Shown: piece by piece, positions 1-12,671 of the stretch
Position numbering within the stretch: position 1 is the stretch's first letter
Layout of the letters: every line of letters begins with the position of its first letter
Source of the DNA: Epichloe hybrida
Taxonomy: Eukaryota > Ascomycota > Sordariomycetes > Hypocreales > Clavicipitaceae
DNA length: 64,000 bases
NCBI GenBank assembly: GCA_019022495.1
Contig: JAFEKR010000003.1
Location: 372,001 to 436,000 of the forward strand
Reading direction: 5' to 3'
Position numbers and translations under genes: made by a program
Notes under the pieces: model-generated
What the model was told of the DNA's origin: nothing
What the model saw: only the letters and a program-made list of their open reading frames with translations
Database searches by the model: none

Positions 1-115
1 CGCACACGCGCCCTTTTTGTTTACTACGTCTTTCAATTTTTTTTATTATAACATGATTATTATAACCCATTTTGGTTCATTCAAACAGATTCCAAGCTCC
101 CCATCCATTGATCGT

Positions 116-2275
116 CTATGCCTGGTAGGTGGAAGCAGAAACGTTGCCGCCACGGCCAGTCCAGTTGACGTGAATGTCCTGACCCTCGGGATACTTGTCG
201 TTGGCGAATTCGGGCTTGATGCGGAAAGTGTGAGCACCAAAGTAGTCTCGCTGGGCCTGAAGCAGGTTTGCGGGCAGGTCCTTGGTGCGGTAACCGTCGA
301 ACCAAGACAGCGCAGTAGAGAAGGCAGGAGTAGGAATTCCTAGCTCGGCGGCCTTGGCAACGACGTCTCTCCAGCCAGGCTGGGCAGTGTGAATGGCCTT
401 GTTGAAGAAATCGTCGAAGAGCAAGTTGGGCAGATCGGGCGACTTGCGGTAGGCAGCCGTGATGTCCTTCAAGAAAACGGATCGAATGATGCAACCACCA
501 CGCCACATGAGGGCGATGGAAGGCTTGTTCAATTTCCAGCCAAACTCCTTGGCGGCCTAGATGAAGAGTTTCTTGTCAGAGACTGGGCTCCAAAACCAAT
601 TAGCACAGTAGTGGAAGGGGGAAACACTTACTTCCTGCATCAACATGAAGCCCTGGGCGTAGGAAATAATCTTGGAGGCATACAGGGCTTGCTCAAGGTC
701 ATCAAGAAACTGCTCCTTGTTACCCTCAAACTTGCCGCTGCCACGAGAAACGTACTGAAGCTTGGAGGAGGCCTGAACACGCTCGGGCTTGATGCCGGAC
801 AAGCATCGGGCCAAGACGGCCTCGGCAATCAGAGTGACGGGCATGCCCAAGTCCAGGGCATTGACAGCAGTCCACTTGCCAGTACCCTTCTGGCCAGCCT
901 GGTCAAGGATCTTCTCGACGAGGGGCTTGCCGTCCTCATCATTGAAGTACATAATATCGCGAGTGATCTCGATCAGGAAGGAGTCCAAGACACCCTTGTT
1001 CCATTTGGTGAGGACATCGCCAATCTCCTTGTTGGAGAGGCCAAGGGCACGCTTCATAATATCGTAGGCCTAATCAGGGTCCTCGTTAGTGCCATCAAAC
1101 TCCACAGGGAGAGCCAGAATCATTCCGGGCTTTGCGCAGCGCTGTGCAGTCATCGTACCTCGCAAATGAGCTGCATATCACCATACTCGATACCGTTGTG
1201 AACCATCTTGACGTAGTGACCAGCACCTTCGTCACCAACCCACTCACAGCAAGCCTCGCCGTCGCTCTTGGCGGAGATGCTTTGAAAAATGTCCTTGATA
1301 TGAGGCCACGCGTCCTCGCTGCCACCGGGCATGATAGAAGGGCCATAACGAGCACCTTCCTCGCCTCCAGAAACACCGGAGCCGACGAATCGAAGTCCCT
1401 TGCTGGAAAGGTACTGGGTGCGGCGGTTAGAGTCGGGGAAGTGAGAGTTGCCACCGTCAATGATGATATCGCCCTTCTGCAAGAGGGGCAGAAGCTTCTC
1501 GATCCAGTCATCAACAGCCTGTCCAGCCTGGACAAGCAGCATGACGCGGCGAGGGGTCTTGAGCTTGCTGACAAACTCCTCGACAGAGTGAGCGCCGACA
1601 ATGGACTTGCCTTTTGCCTCATTTTCCAAGAATCGGTCGACCTTGGAGACAGTTCGATTGAAGGCGCAGATGGTGAAGCCGTGGTCAGCCATGTTCAGGA
1701 TGAGGTTCTGTCCCCTTTTTTTTTGAATTGTTAGCACCGCGCGCATCCGCGGTGTGAGCTGGGGCTCCAATTGGAACGGGAAGACGAGGGTGGACATGCG
1801 AACTTACATGACAGCGAGGCCGATAAGGCCCAGATCCGCGCTTGGGGCATTGTCAGCATTTCTTGAAGCTTGGTCGAGATTGGAACTTGAGGTGCGTGAA
1901 TGAGATTGGCGGGGTTGTTGGGCGCCGCCAAGCTTGAGATTCGCAAGGCGAGCGCTGTCTCGAGATCATGAGCAGGGTGTCAACAAGGAAATCACACTGC
2001 GCAGGAGCATGGCTCGCTCGCCAAAGGAAGCCGGTTCCTTTCACAAGACGCCCCGAGGCACCGTGCGGCAATCCACAGCGCGAAAAACACCAGCACCCAC
2101 CGGTGATGGTAGACGTCAAGGTGCGCGAATTGAGATCACAACGCACGGCAGACTTTGGGGCGGGGTGGTGGGGTAGAGCAAGAGCAGCAAAAGCTGATCT
2201 CATGTTGATGGAGCGGATGGAGCGGATGGAGGGGCAGACGACGGTGGTGGAAGGCACTTACACGGGGCCAGACAT
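116..2275 (-). CDS. gnd1: 6-phosphogluconate dehydrogenase, decarboxylating
   Basis: Oxidises 6-phosphogluconate to ribulose-5-phosphate and CO2, making NADPH in the cytosolic pentose phosphate pathway. Five exons: 2275-2262, 1840-1808, 1714-1159, 1069-632 and 556-116, summing to 493 codons plus stop, the usual family length. The N-terminus [19 protein letters not shown] is assembled only by splicing the 14-nt and 33-nt first exons. It carries the NADP-binding GLAVMGQN loop. The catalytic Lys/Glu segment [15 protein letters not shown] closes exon 3, and the C-terminal half ([17 protein letters not shown] near the end) is intact. Intron 1 is 421 nt, long for this genome, and may hold regulatory sequence. 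Function is confident from conserved motifs. Confidence 0.96.
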
Positions 2276-3646
2276 GATGGCGTTGTGATGTAATGTAAAA
2301 GTGTCACGAGAAGGACAAGATGGGGACGGGATGGTTTGAAGAGAAGGGAAGGAAGAGCGAGGTTCAAAGCCGGCGGAGGAAATGTGGCAGGTGCGAGAAA
2401 TATAGCGGGCAAGTCGACGGCGCCAGAAGAATAGCGAGGCTTGTTGTACATAAAGAGAAACTGACGCTCAGTAATATGTAGTCTCAGAAGTTTTGGCGGG
2501 GCTCGTTGGAAAAGCGGGTAGAAGCCATTGATTGATTGGCGCTTCGGCCAAATCATCGTCATCAAGACCCGAGGCGTTCTCAGGCACTCGTCGCGACAAA
2601 ATGACTCTCGTGGCTGGCACTGGCTGCCGGTCCATGTCCCGTCGCCGTCGCGCCTTCTCAAAATAGTTCTCTGGTCCTGCTCGCCGAACTCTGGCGGGAA
2701 GGGGCAACCGACTAATCCGTACGCACGCCCGCAACTCACGGACCGGGTTGGCGTTTCGCTGAGGTCGGACTTTGTACTCCGTATTCAGTGCCGCTCAGTG
2801 CCGCTCAGTGCCGCACGCCCCATCGCTCTTCCCAAACACGACGGTTTGCCCATGGGGCCAAGGGGCTAACGGCCTTGTACTACACCCACTGTAGCTCACG
2901 TCATGTTGGGAGTTCGACAAGTCGCCCGGACCACATCACCCCGAGAGTTGCCCTTTCCACGGCTGCTGGTATCACGGTGGAAAAGCGTCCAGGCCGACCG
3001 GCTTGATACTGGAAGTCCGGATGAAGCTAATCACGCCGTGTTCATCAGGTTTCGGCCCGGTGGGTCGCATTCCGGCGGCCCCCAGGGTCCATAGTATCAT
3101 GTGCATACGTAGATTCTGTGTTCTGTGAATGAAATGAGGGAAACCCATACTGTAGTGAGTCCTTTTTGTACTGTGAGACGATTATACACATGAACCCCTA
3201 GACAATTAAGAAATCGCCCCGGAGCAGTATTGATGTATTTGTATCTACCATGAACCGGCGTGGCGGCCCGTCAAAAGCTAGACCCTCCAAGCCAAGGCTG
3301 CAGGATGCAGGCGACGCAAAGATCTGTCACGTGATGTCGCAAGTGACAACCTTTTTTTTACTTGACTGCAACGAAGGCATCTTTCCAGAAAGGTCACCCG
3401 CGGCCCTGCAACGAACGCATCGGAGAAGAGTAAATAAATGAAATCCCTTCGTGGTGACCAACATAGCACCAACATACAAACGCGCCTACGAGCAGCATCA
3501 ACAAGGAAGGCATCAACTCCCGCTTGCCACGTCTCTGGCCAGACTCGCGCTGAAGGACAAGATCGATCTCTTTGAGCGGACAGACAGCTCAAAGGTACGT
3601 CAGATAAGGCAAAAGTTTCTTTCACAAAGATTACACTCTGTTCATC
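2276..3646. other. Divergent intergenic region, gnd1 / RBM42-like
   Basis: Shared promoter space of two divergent genes. It holds a short tandem repeat of GTGCCGCTCA (about 2787-2815), one copy of the recurrent 9-mer TACTCCGTA at 2775-2783, and a possible 5'UTR splice donor near 3595 before the RRM gene. I see no convincing ORF. Confidence 0.6.
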
Positions 3647-4780
3647 ATGGCATACCAGCCTCCTCCAGGCACAAGCTCTCTTCCACCTCGACCTCCCATC
3701 AGCGCCAGCAGCGGACACAACGGTCGACCAGGATTCAAGCCTACCTTTTCGTCCACCTCGAAAGCCACGGGGCAATCATACGCGAGCGCTGTTCCATCAT
3801 ACAACGCCGGCGCGCCAGGTTTCCCCCCCGGTGCCTCAACCGCCACCGGTGCCGCGCATTATGGCCAATCTGCATACCCAAGCTATCCCGGCGCCCCAGG
3901 CGCCGCCGGCATTAGCTCAGCAGGAAGAGGATACCAATACCAAGCAGCATCACAACAGAGCTACGGACCTCAGAGCTACAGCCAAGCGCCGACCTCGTAC
4001 TCCTCGGCGCCGCAGATCAGAAATCCTTTCCCCAATCCCGTCCAAGCACCCTCCGCTAACGGCGTCGCCGTCTCCAACCCAAGCGACTATGACCCCGACA
4101 TGGCCGCCCAAATCGCCCAGTGGCAAAGCACCTATTCCCGAGACTCGACCTCGACCGTCGCCGCGGCCGTTCCCGCCCTCGACAGGTACGGCAAGCCCAT
4201 TCCCGTCGAGACGCCCAAGCCGGATCTCCCCCCCACCACCGCCGTCCCGGGCAACCCCGACAAGAAGAAGACGGTTGTCCGCCAGGGCGGCGGCAAGAAA
4301 TGGACCGACGATTCCCTCCTCGAATGGGACCCAGCCCACCTGCGTCTCTTCGTGGGCAATCTCGCCGGCGAAACGACCGACGATTCCCTTCTCAAGGCAT
4401 TCGCGCCGTGGAAATCCGTGCAGAAAGCAAAAGTAGTCCGTGACAAGCGCACCAATAAATCAAAGGGCTACGGCTTCGTCAGCTTCAGCGACGCAGACGA
4501 CTTCTTCAACGCTGCCAAGACCATGAACGGGCAGTACATCCAGAGCCACCCCGTCATCGTGAAGAAGGCCAATACCGAAATCAAAGCCGTCACTGTCAAG
4601 GACAAGAAGGGCGGGAAGAACAGCAGGAATAATCATCACAAAAAGTCGGGCAGCCAGCAGAATGGTGGGCGGCACGGGGGTTCCGGAAATGGGTACGAGC
4701 CATCTCTTGGCCCCGTTGTCCCTGCTGGCGTTACAAAACCTGGGCAGAAGACGAAGAATGGATTGCGGCTGCTGGGATAG
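3647..4780 (+). CDS. RRM-domain RNA-binding protein, RBM42-like
   Basis: Predicted single-exon RNA-binding protein of 377 residues. Residues 1-190 are low-complexity (Pro, Ser, Tyr, Gln, Gly) and probably disordered. One RRM spans about residues 229-308, with RNP2 LFVGNL and RNP1 KGYGFVSF. The tail is Lys/Gly/His-rich and ends in GLRLLG. A single RRM after a long Pro/Gln/Tyr region, with the sequence between KW and the RRM (DDSLLEWDP) conserved, matches the RBM42 family, which is linked to splicing and mRNP in animals. The fungal role is not established from sequence. The ATG at 3647 is the first in frame and has a good ATCATGGC context. Confidence 0.9.
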   Translation: MAYQPPPGTSSLPPRPPISASSGHNGRPGFKPTFSSTSKATGQSYASAVPSYNAGAPGFPPGASTATGAAHYGQSAYPSYPGAPGAAGISSAGRGYQYQAASQQSYGPQSYSQAPTSYSSAPQIRNPFPNPVQAPSANGVAVSNPSDYDPDMAAQIAQWQSTYSRDSTSTVAAAVPALDRYGKPIPVETPKPDLPPTTAVPGNPDKKKTVVRQGGGKKWTDDSLLEWDPAHLRLFVGNLAGETTDDSLLKAFAPWKSVQKAKVVRDKRTNKSKGYGFVSFSDADDFFNAAKTMNGQYIQSHPVIVKKANTEIKAVTVKDKKGGKNSRNNHHKKSGSQQNGGRHGGSGNGYEPSLGPVVPAGVTKPGQKTKNGLRLLG

Positions 4781-5492
4781 ATTCGTGGCCATCGTGGCGG
4801 GGGCTTGGCGTTGAAAATTCGGCGTGCTCCTTCAATAAAGGAGGGGTTTAATCCCACGTCTACTGTTTTATCGCGGCACACAGCTCGGCGTTCCGTTTTT
4901 TTTCTTTTTCTCGAAGTGGGATTGTTTGCGGACTCGTAGAGTGCGTGAAGGCGGTATGACGGATGGCAGGAACTTTAGGACATCTGAAGTAGTTCTTGTC
5001 CTGTCGGATAACCGATCAATTGCACATGACTTACTTCAGTTGGTAGTCCTATTGACCAGTGACTAATGGAATGGGGTATCGTACTGCCTTGTGTACAATG
5101 CGTACATGCCGACTCCTACGCGAAATCGTGAGACTAGATCCTCCCTAGCCCAATGATCTATGCTCCATTTCTCGGCCAAATCTTTCATAGATTTCCCCCT
5201 CTGTCATTTGGTGTCGCCTCCTTTTCGCAAATAGCCACTTCAACACGACTTACTCCCACGTGACCCGTCTTTTCTTTCACCTCATCCTCTTTAACGTACA
5301 TGGATAGGAAATGCCAACTCATTGGTTCAAGATCGGATGACTGACGTCATTATGCAAAAGACAAATTGGAGCGAGAAAAAAAGAATGGAAATGAAATCAA
5401 CGCTTGTGCCCAGTGTCATGTTGTACTTGTTGCCGTGTTGGTCCTCCCTCTTCAATATAATAAAGCGCTTCATTCGAGCGAGGTACAGCTCC
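4781..5492. other. Convergent 3' intergenic region
   Basis: Lies between the stops of the RRM gene and the SLC35-like transporter. It is expected to hold both 3'UTRs. No ORF or RNA gene was recognised. Confidence 0.6.
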
Positions 5493-7435
5493 TCATTGTG
5501 AATTCGCGGACCGCGCCGAGTTGGGCTGCAAACCTCCATCCGCCGGAACCAGTGGTTCCTGGTCTTGCTCGATGTCTTGTTGCAGGAGCCCTGCCGTTTC
5601 TTCGGTAGATTCGTCAATGTCGGCATCACTGCCGCTTCCGCTTGGACTGACAGGGTTGACTGGCACGGCGCCGCCGTGACGCTCATGCACATCGTCTTGC
5701 GCTTCTTGACGCATCTTGGTGATTTTGACGTAGTTGTAGGCACCAATGGCTGCAATTGTGATGAAAAGACCGATGAGGTTGATAGGTGTAAGCTTGTCGT
5801 CGAATACGACCGAGGCGGCCGAGATGGTGACCACTTCCTTGAATATACCTGCAATCGATAATGTGACGACTGACGTACGTTGCAAGAGCGCAAACTCCGA
5901 GGCTATCATGAGAAATGCAATGCAGCCAGGAAATAGTAGAAACAATGGAGTCCAAATGGCTCCCCACTGTTCAGTTAAAACGCTGACTCCTTCCCACAAT
6001 GGCCCGAAGCCCTCCACGGGAATCGCCAAGGCCAGGAGAACGACAAACATGACGGGGGAGAGGAAAAAGATGCTAGAAAACGGACTGGATGTGGCCGGAT
6101 TGCGAAGCAGGAGAATCTGCGTGAGAGACCAGCGAAGACCGGAGAAAAAGGCGGCAGAAATGACGAGAACGAACCCTCCGAGCTTGAATTCGACCTCGCC
6201 GAATACCATCAGAATGACACCGAATGTCATGAATGCGATGATGGCAACCAGACGCCAGGTGGGCGTTTCCAGTCGGAAAATGAAAGCGAAGAGCAGGACA
6301 AAGGCAAGTGACGATGATTTGACCATGGCTGAGATTCGGTGTTAGGACAAAGTCTGCTGTATCGAGGCATAGGGCGGGCAGTTCAACATACTGTAGAATG
6401 TAAGGCTAATGAATTTCAGCGAGGTATTTCCTAGGCCAACGTCAAGACTCGTAGCGGTACCACAAGGGCCAATGCGAGTAAGATAAAACATTTTGGACAT
6501 GATGGAACCATTTGGCTCGGACTCATGCCTTGATCGCCCCCCGTCCGAGTTGTGCGCGGCCTTCGGCCGTAAGGATGGTACAAACGTTAGGAACAAGGCT
6601 GACAAGAAAAACTGCACCAGCATGTGCGTCGAAGTGGTGAAGAGGGGAAATGCAAAATTGAGGCGGTCCTTGTCAAACATCCATTTGTTATACTATCGTG
6701 TCAATTCCAAAGTCAGTAAGCAGGTCGCAAAGGGGAAAACCCGCGTCATCTTCGTCGCCCAGAAGGGGGAAGCAGATTGCTTACCACAGAGATGGACAGA
6801 GAAAAAAGGTACCACAACAATATCAAGGAGCCATTGACTACTAAGTTCCTAACAACATTGCGATTTGCTTCCTTCTTCTCTTCGGCGGATAGAATCTTTT
6901 CGCGGACGATTCTGTTGTTCAGCAAGGTGTTTCTCCTGCGCTTCTTTTGCTTCCGGTCTCGATCTTTCCCCGTTAGGCCCATCTCTTCGTCGTCCCGCAA
7001 GTCCTCGTCACTTAGACTGTCTCTCCCCGAATCCTCTCTGCTCGAACCAGAGTCTCCCAATCGACCAGACGAACCTCCGTGCTCCTTGGGTTTCTCTAAC
7101 AAACTCGAGGAAGCGTGGGTACGGGCATTGTGCATGACTGGTCTACCTGGAGAAGGAATTCCGGGGTGGCTATGGCCTCCTATCGGGTTCATGAGACTGC
7201 TCTTCCGCCGCCGATGACCCGGAATGGGTTCCATCTCGATATCGTTGGCCGCGGTTCGAGGCGAGGTAGAAGAAGTGGCCGAGGCCGCGGCGGCTGACGG
7301 TGAGGGACCGGTTCGAAATTCAGCACTGGGGAAGACAGATGGTGCTGAGGTATCGACGGGTACGGGAGACGAGGGAGAGGGAGAGGCCGAGGCCGAGGGA
7401 GCACGAATGGAAGAGGATGAGAGGGCGGTGGGCAT
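5493..7435 (-). CDS. SLC35/TPT-family nucleotide-sugar transporter-like protein
   Basis: Multi-pass membrane transporter of the triose-phosphate/nucleotide-sugar translocator group, closest in style to SLC35C2 and yeast Ymd8, which act in the secretory pathway. Three exons (7435-6785, 6692-6392, 6328-5493) give 595 residues. Residues 1-190 form a Ser/Pro/Ala-rich and then acidic/basic hydrophilic cytosolic extension not needed by the family. Hydrophobic helices begin at VNGSLILLWYLFSLSIS. The YNKWMF, GLGNTSLKFISLTFY and MVKSSSLAFVLLFAF segments are the TPT hallmarks that place the introns. The C-terminal tail is acidic and disordered. The substrate cannot be read from sequence. Confidence 0.88.
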
Positions 7436-9131
7436 GATGGAGATTTCACAGGGCCGACGCTTCCCAGGCCCGGCAGTGGACGGGACGGATTCACCTGAGC
7501 ATGGGGCGCTTGGGCTAAGGGACTTTGGAATAGGAGCACTATCACTCCGTATGTAGACAGATCGACGAATGGGTTCTGTCTGGGGTTCGGGAAGGTGCCC
7601 AACCCAGGCTGAGGAGGCAAGGAGGACTGGAGACTGGAGACCTGGAGATTGCGGACCAGATCAGGACGTAGCGAAATCCAGCGGAACCCAGCGGGACGTA
7701 GCCAATTAGAGGTTCAATCAAGCCAGCAGCGCTGGGGTCATCAAGTCCTCTGACCACGCGATGCCCCAAGAAGACTAGCTCCGGTCGATGCTGAGCGCGA
7801 CTTGTTTCTTTGCTTACTCCGTACGGATCCGTATGTACTTGCTTATTGCCAGACTGCAACAGCCGGGCTGGCTGGGCAGGTCCGGGCTGGTCTTGGCGGT
7901 GGTGGACATGTGGGCTCGAGTTGTGCATGTCCAACCAACCAGCTGATCACAAATGATCTGTCAACTGGTCTTTGTCTTTGGCCTCTGAACAGTCAGATGG
8001 AATGTGGGGAACTTGCTTGACTCACGGACTTCTTGGAGCAGCCCGTTGCCCATGGCCCATGGGTTGGCAGCCGGTAAATGCCCAGTTGGCCGGCTGCAGT
8101 GGGTGTACAGATTCAGGATGGCAGCTGGCTGGCAGCTGGCTACAGACTGGCCGTTGAATGCCCTCCTCAACCCGCCCACCTGCCCACACGATTGTGAATG
8201 CTATTGTCCGAATACACAATCATGTGTGCCGTCGCAGTCCAGACCGTAGCACACGCACGCCAGTTCCGCATCATTCAAAAGCAGCTCTGGGGGAATGCTT
8301 GACGCAATAGCAGAGACATTGTCCTGGAATCCTGAGTCGCGGCCGGCTGCACCCGGATGCAGCCGGTTGCAGACGTGCCGGCATCTCTCAGCTTCCAGTG
8401 TCGCGTGTCCTGCTGCCGGCTTCAATGTTGCTCACTGATCACGCGACACACGGTCTTTTATTAGTCGACAGCTAACTTTTTTCGCCTCAGCATTCGTTGC
8501 ATCTTGTTGGCAAGCGCACTGGATCGGAAAGCCGTGGCATTGTACTCGTGCTACTCCGTACACTACCAATCAACCTAACATTGGAGGACCGTGATTGCGA
8601 TGGGCACCTTGGCGCCCTCAACCCGTCTTGCTAGGCCGTGAAAGGCTAGAGAAGCGTGTTCAGCGTGTTCAATCACCTTGGCCGACTTACTAATTACGCA
8701 GAGGTCGTCCAGTCCATCCAGCCAGCCAGGATTTCGCTCTGAAGGAGCACTTTCCTTCACTTCATGCGGTGACCCGCAAATGCCAGATCTACGATCGACC
8801 TGAAGCGAGCTTTCGAGCTTTCGAGCTCGGCACGTTTGGGGCCAGTTATTGATTGGCTTGGCAGTGCAGTGCTTAAAGTTTCATGCACCGGCAGCGCAGC
8901 ATTGACATGCGACGCACCATCGGGGCCGGCCCACTCGAGGCAGGCGGCCTTCGAACGAGCTTCGTACACATTGTAGGCGTGACATCATCAGATCTGGGGC
9001 ATGAGAACTTTTTGCTCTCACTCCTGGATATTCGGAATTTCGAAACGTTACGCCAAAACCCAAGGGCGGCTTGTTTAATTGACGGGGAACGAGTGGCATC
9101 AGAAAGAATCCGGTCCATCATACATTGAGTT
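7436..9131. other. Divergent intergenic region, SLC35-like / GH15
   Basis: A 1.7 kb divergent promoter region. Two perfect copies of TACTCCGTA lie at 7815-7823 and 8552-8560. The first is followed by CGGATCCGTATGTAC, forming an imperfect palindromic patch. Short GGCAGCTGGCT-type repeats lie near 8121-8145. The short ORFs here show no coding character. Confidence 0.55.
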
Positions 9132-11635
9132 ATGGCTGCGCAAGCTTCAACTTCGCACCATGGTCAATCCCGACGGGACCAGACAGGCGGCTACCTGCCC
9201 ATCGAGGACTACGGAATGATCGGCAACATGCACACTTGTGCGTTGGTCGGTATTGACGGCAGCGTAGACTTCATGTGTTGGTAAGCATTCGCTGTTCCAG
9301 TCTCGTGCGGTACATGATGCCAGATGTGGCTGATCAGTGAGGCATAGGCCCGACTTTGACTCGCCATCCGTGTTTTGCCGCTTGTTGGATAAAGACAAAG
9401 GCGGCTACTTTAGTATAGCTCCCCTAGAAGACTATGGGTGCACGAGGAAGCAGCAGTACTTGCCGTCTTCGTGTATCCTGCAAACTCGACATATTCACGA
9501 GGATGGCGTGGTAGACGTTGTCGACTTTTTCCCACGTCCCAAGGATGCACAGGTCATGACCAAGGATTTCAAGCAGAGCGCCTACCGTGAGGCGACAAAA
9601 GTGCAAGGGGAGCTTAAGAAATGGCTAGTTAGGAGGGTAGAATGCATCAGGGGCTCGCTGACGCTTGGTCAGTTCAAGAACAATCCATTCACTACGTAAG
9701 ATAAACTTGAAACTGATTCTTACATTACATTACAGACGTCGAGATCTTCCCAGCGTTTGGCTATGGACTCGAACCGCATGTCACCACGCTTTGCCAGCCT
9801 TCCGATACGGAAAGCAAGGTTGCTACCTTTCATAGCAAAGGTGTGAAGCTTCAAGTAGATGTGGCGGTGCAGGAAGGTGACGAGGGGGAAGGGTGTCCGC
9901 AGGTGTCCTTCCAGAAGAAGACAAAGGATGGCATGGCTGGTGAGGGCCTTATTGCCCGTATCGAAATCCATGAAGGGGAGACTGTCTCGTTTGTTGTGAG
10001 AAACGACTTGCACAACCACACAACGGGATATATCTCAACCTTGGAACTCGACAGCAAACAGCATGACACCCAGATGTTTTGGCACAATTTCATTCGACAA
10101 TCCAAATACAAGGGCCGATGGAGAGAGGTTGTTTCACGAAGCTTGATGTTCCTCAAGTTGATGACCTACGGTATGTCTCTCTATTCTGAAACCTTGTTGG
10201 GCCAGTGGTTTTTTTTTTGTGTCAGTTGTCTAATGTCCACCAGAGCCAACCGGCGCCATAGTTGCGTCTCCAACCTTCTCCATCCCCGAAGATATCGGAG
10301 GTGTAAGAAACTGGGACTATCGGTACTCCTGGGTCCGGGACTCTAGCTTCACGGTTTACATCCTCCTCCGACTGGGCTTCAAAGCAGAGGCAGATGCGTA
10401 CATGGACTTCATCATGGAGCGCTTCGTCAAATGTCGCGACCCTGATGGCGGTCTGCCCATCATGTTCACCATACGGGGTGAGACCGATATCCCCGAGTAT
10501 ACTCTAGACCACTTGGACGGCTACAGGGGCAGCAGACCCGTTCGGGTCGGTAATGGCGCGGCATTCCACCAGCAGTTTGACATCTACGGCGAACTAATGG
10601 ATGCCATCTACTTGTACAACAAGTATGGCAAGCCTGTGCCCTGGGATGTCTGGCGAGCAGTCAGGGAGCTTTTAGGTCAGCACAACATGGCCAAATCCCG
10701 TCATTCAAGTTTTATCCGCTAACTTGTCCCAGACTACGTCCTGACCATAATCGACAGTACGCCCGCCCCCTTGACCTCATCCTGCGGGTTCAAGCATCAA
10801 CAGAAACTAACGTATAGTAGAACCAGACATGTCTATTTGGGAAGTGCGTGGGCAGAAGCAACATTTCACGTACTCGAAAATCATGCTGTGGGTCGCTTTC
10901 GACCGCGGCATACGTCTTGCTGAGAAACGCTGCTTTCCCTGCCCCAATCGAGCCACCTGGCTGACAGCACGAGACAAACTTTATGAAGAGATTATGGAGA
11001 AAGGTATACAGCTAAAATTTCCTCTCAAAGCAATCACTCCAAAATATTAATCCCAAACCAAATAGGCTACAACACGGAAATGAAGGCCTTCATCCAGAGT
11101 TACGAGAACAATACAATTCTAGATTCGTCCATTCTCATCGCCCCTCTCGTGTTCTTCATTGCCCCCTGCGACCCTCGATTTATCAGCACGCTCGAAAAGA
11201 TCCTCTTGCCTCCGGAAAAGGGCGGTCTCACCAGCACCGGCCTCGTCTTTCGCTATGATACCGATCAATCGGATGATGGTCTGTCCCATTCCACCCTCTG
11301 TTGTCTAATGCCGCGAAGTCCAACCGCATGCTAACGGTGTTGACGGCCCAGGCGTAGGAGGACGAGACGGCGCTTTCAGCATGTGCACGTTCTGGCTCGT
11401 CGAGGCCATGACCCGCGCTGGCGTATACGAGCCCAAGTATCTCGTGCGCGCGGTCAGCTTGTTTGAAAACATGCTAGGCTTTTCCAATCATTTGTCCATG
11501 TTTTCGGAGGAAATCGCAAGAAGCGGTGAGCAATTGGGTAACACGCCCCAAGCATTCAGCCACCTTGCTCTTATAAGTGCGGCTTTCAACCTAGATAGGG
11601 CTACGGAAGGGTGGTCTCAGTCTGGCCTGCGATGA
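9132..11635 (+). CDS. Glycoside hydrolase family 15 protein (glucoamylase/trehalase-like)
   Basis: Predicted alpha-glucosidic hydrolase of 679 residues with no signal peptide, so probably intracellular. Eight exons: 9132-9280, 9348-9667, 9736-10170, 10244-10675, 10733-10756 (24 nt), 10821-11003, 11066-11278 and 11352-11635, all phase-consistent. The N-terminal trehalase-like beta domain starts [10 protein letters not shown] and includes [18 protein letters not shown]. The GH15 catalytic barrel has [15 protein letters not shown], a likely acid glutamate in SIWEVRG (about residue 461), and a second near the C-terminus before [14 protein letters not shown]. The domain order matches bacterial and fungal GH15 enzymes active on trehalose, maltose or dextrins. 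The substrate is uncertain. Confidence 0.93.
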
Positions 11636-12671
11636 GAGCCTGGGCGGCCCCTAGCAGAGGAAGGCTTGTGAACAGCTGCATATTGTTGGGAGGTTTGATT
11701 GATCGGTGCAGTCTATTTTCCAAGAAGACCAGCTTCGAGCAATTGGGGATTATACACGTGTGTGTAGTGAAGCCGTATCAGCTCAGACGGTTCTTCCCTC
11801 TCCGCACAGAGCAAGCATGTGAGTAATCTGCGTGTTCTGACGTGCAACTGCACAAAAAACGACCAGGCCTGGCTGCGCTCATATTCCGGGGCACCAGAAT
11901 CAAAACCAATGAGTTGAACTACACGAAGATTCGTCCGCATGAGGCTGGAAAGTGGCGCTCGCGATCCCTTGTAATCACGCAAGCAGCCGTCCCTTCTCAG
12001 TTGCATAACTCACACTGTAGAAATGAAGGCTTTCCCTCCAGTCTCATTACCAATATTGATTGGCCTTGTCAATATTGTGTTCAGCCTTCCAAGTCATGTT
12101 CACCTTCTGCCTTGTTTCGACGCCAATATTTGCGAATACTGGGTGTACAACCTCGGATCCGCAGCTTTTTCAGCTCTTCAGCTTTTCAACTCTATGGTCC
12201 CAAGCCCGAGGGATGACTTGGGCCATCTTGTGCGAAAATCATATTTACATCGTCCCAGATTCGGTGCTGACAAGTGAACAGTGTGCGGTCGTAGATGCGC
12301 ATCGTCGGGGTGGTTGGCGAATCATTTGATGCTGGTGATCGGATCGATCTGGACAAGCTATGAGGGAGCACGTAGTTGCTGAACATGGAGCATGGTGTGA
12401 GAGGAAAATCCCCTCTCTTGCATGTAAGAACGGAGAAGATATCATCGCTCCTTGTCTATATGCTGTACATAGTTTCTCGTGGAAATCAGGAGCTCGTACC
12501 ACAAAGGAAAACCCTTGTGACCGGCCTTGGAACAAATGGCATACCCATCGTCGGGCAATCGACCCGAGAGGAAACACAATACATGGTGTGCTACTCAACT
12601 CCAGTGTGCCAACGTGGAATGAGATGTTGTTCTTTTTGGCCTGCCTCACCTCATATTCACCGCGTACAACC
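11636..12671. other. Convergent intergenic region downstream of GH15 and HAD genes
   Basis: About 1 kb between two facing stop codons. Overlapping short ORFs on both strands show no conserved motif or codon bias. Nothing was recognised beyond presumed 3'UTRs. Confidence 0.55.

Noticed and set aside
389..1201. 270-codon open frame antisense to gnd1
   Set aside because: It mirrors the exons of 6-phosphogluconate dehydrogenase and has no recognisable domain. High GC at third positions readily opens antisense frames here.
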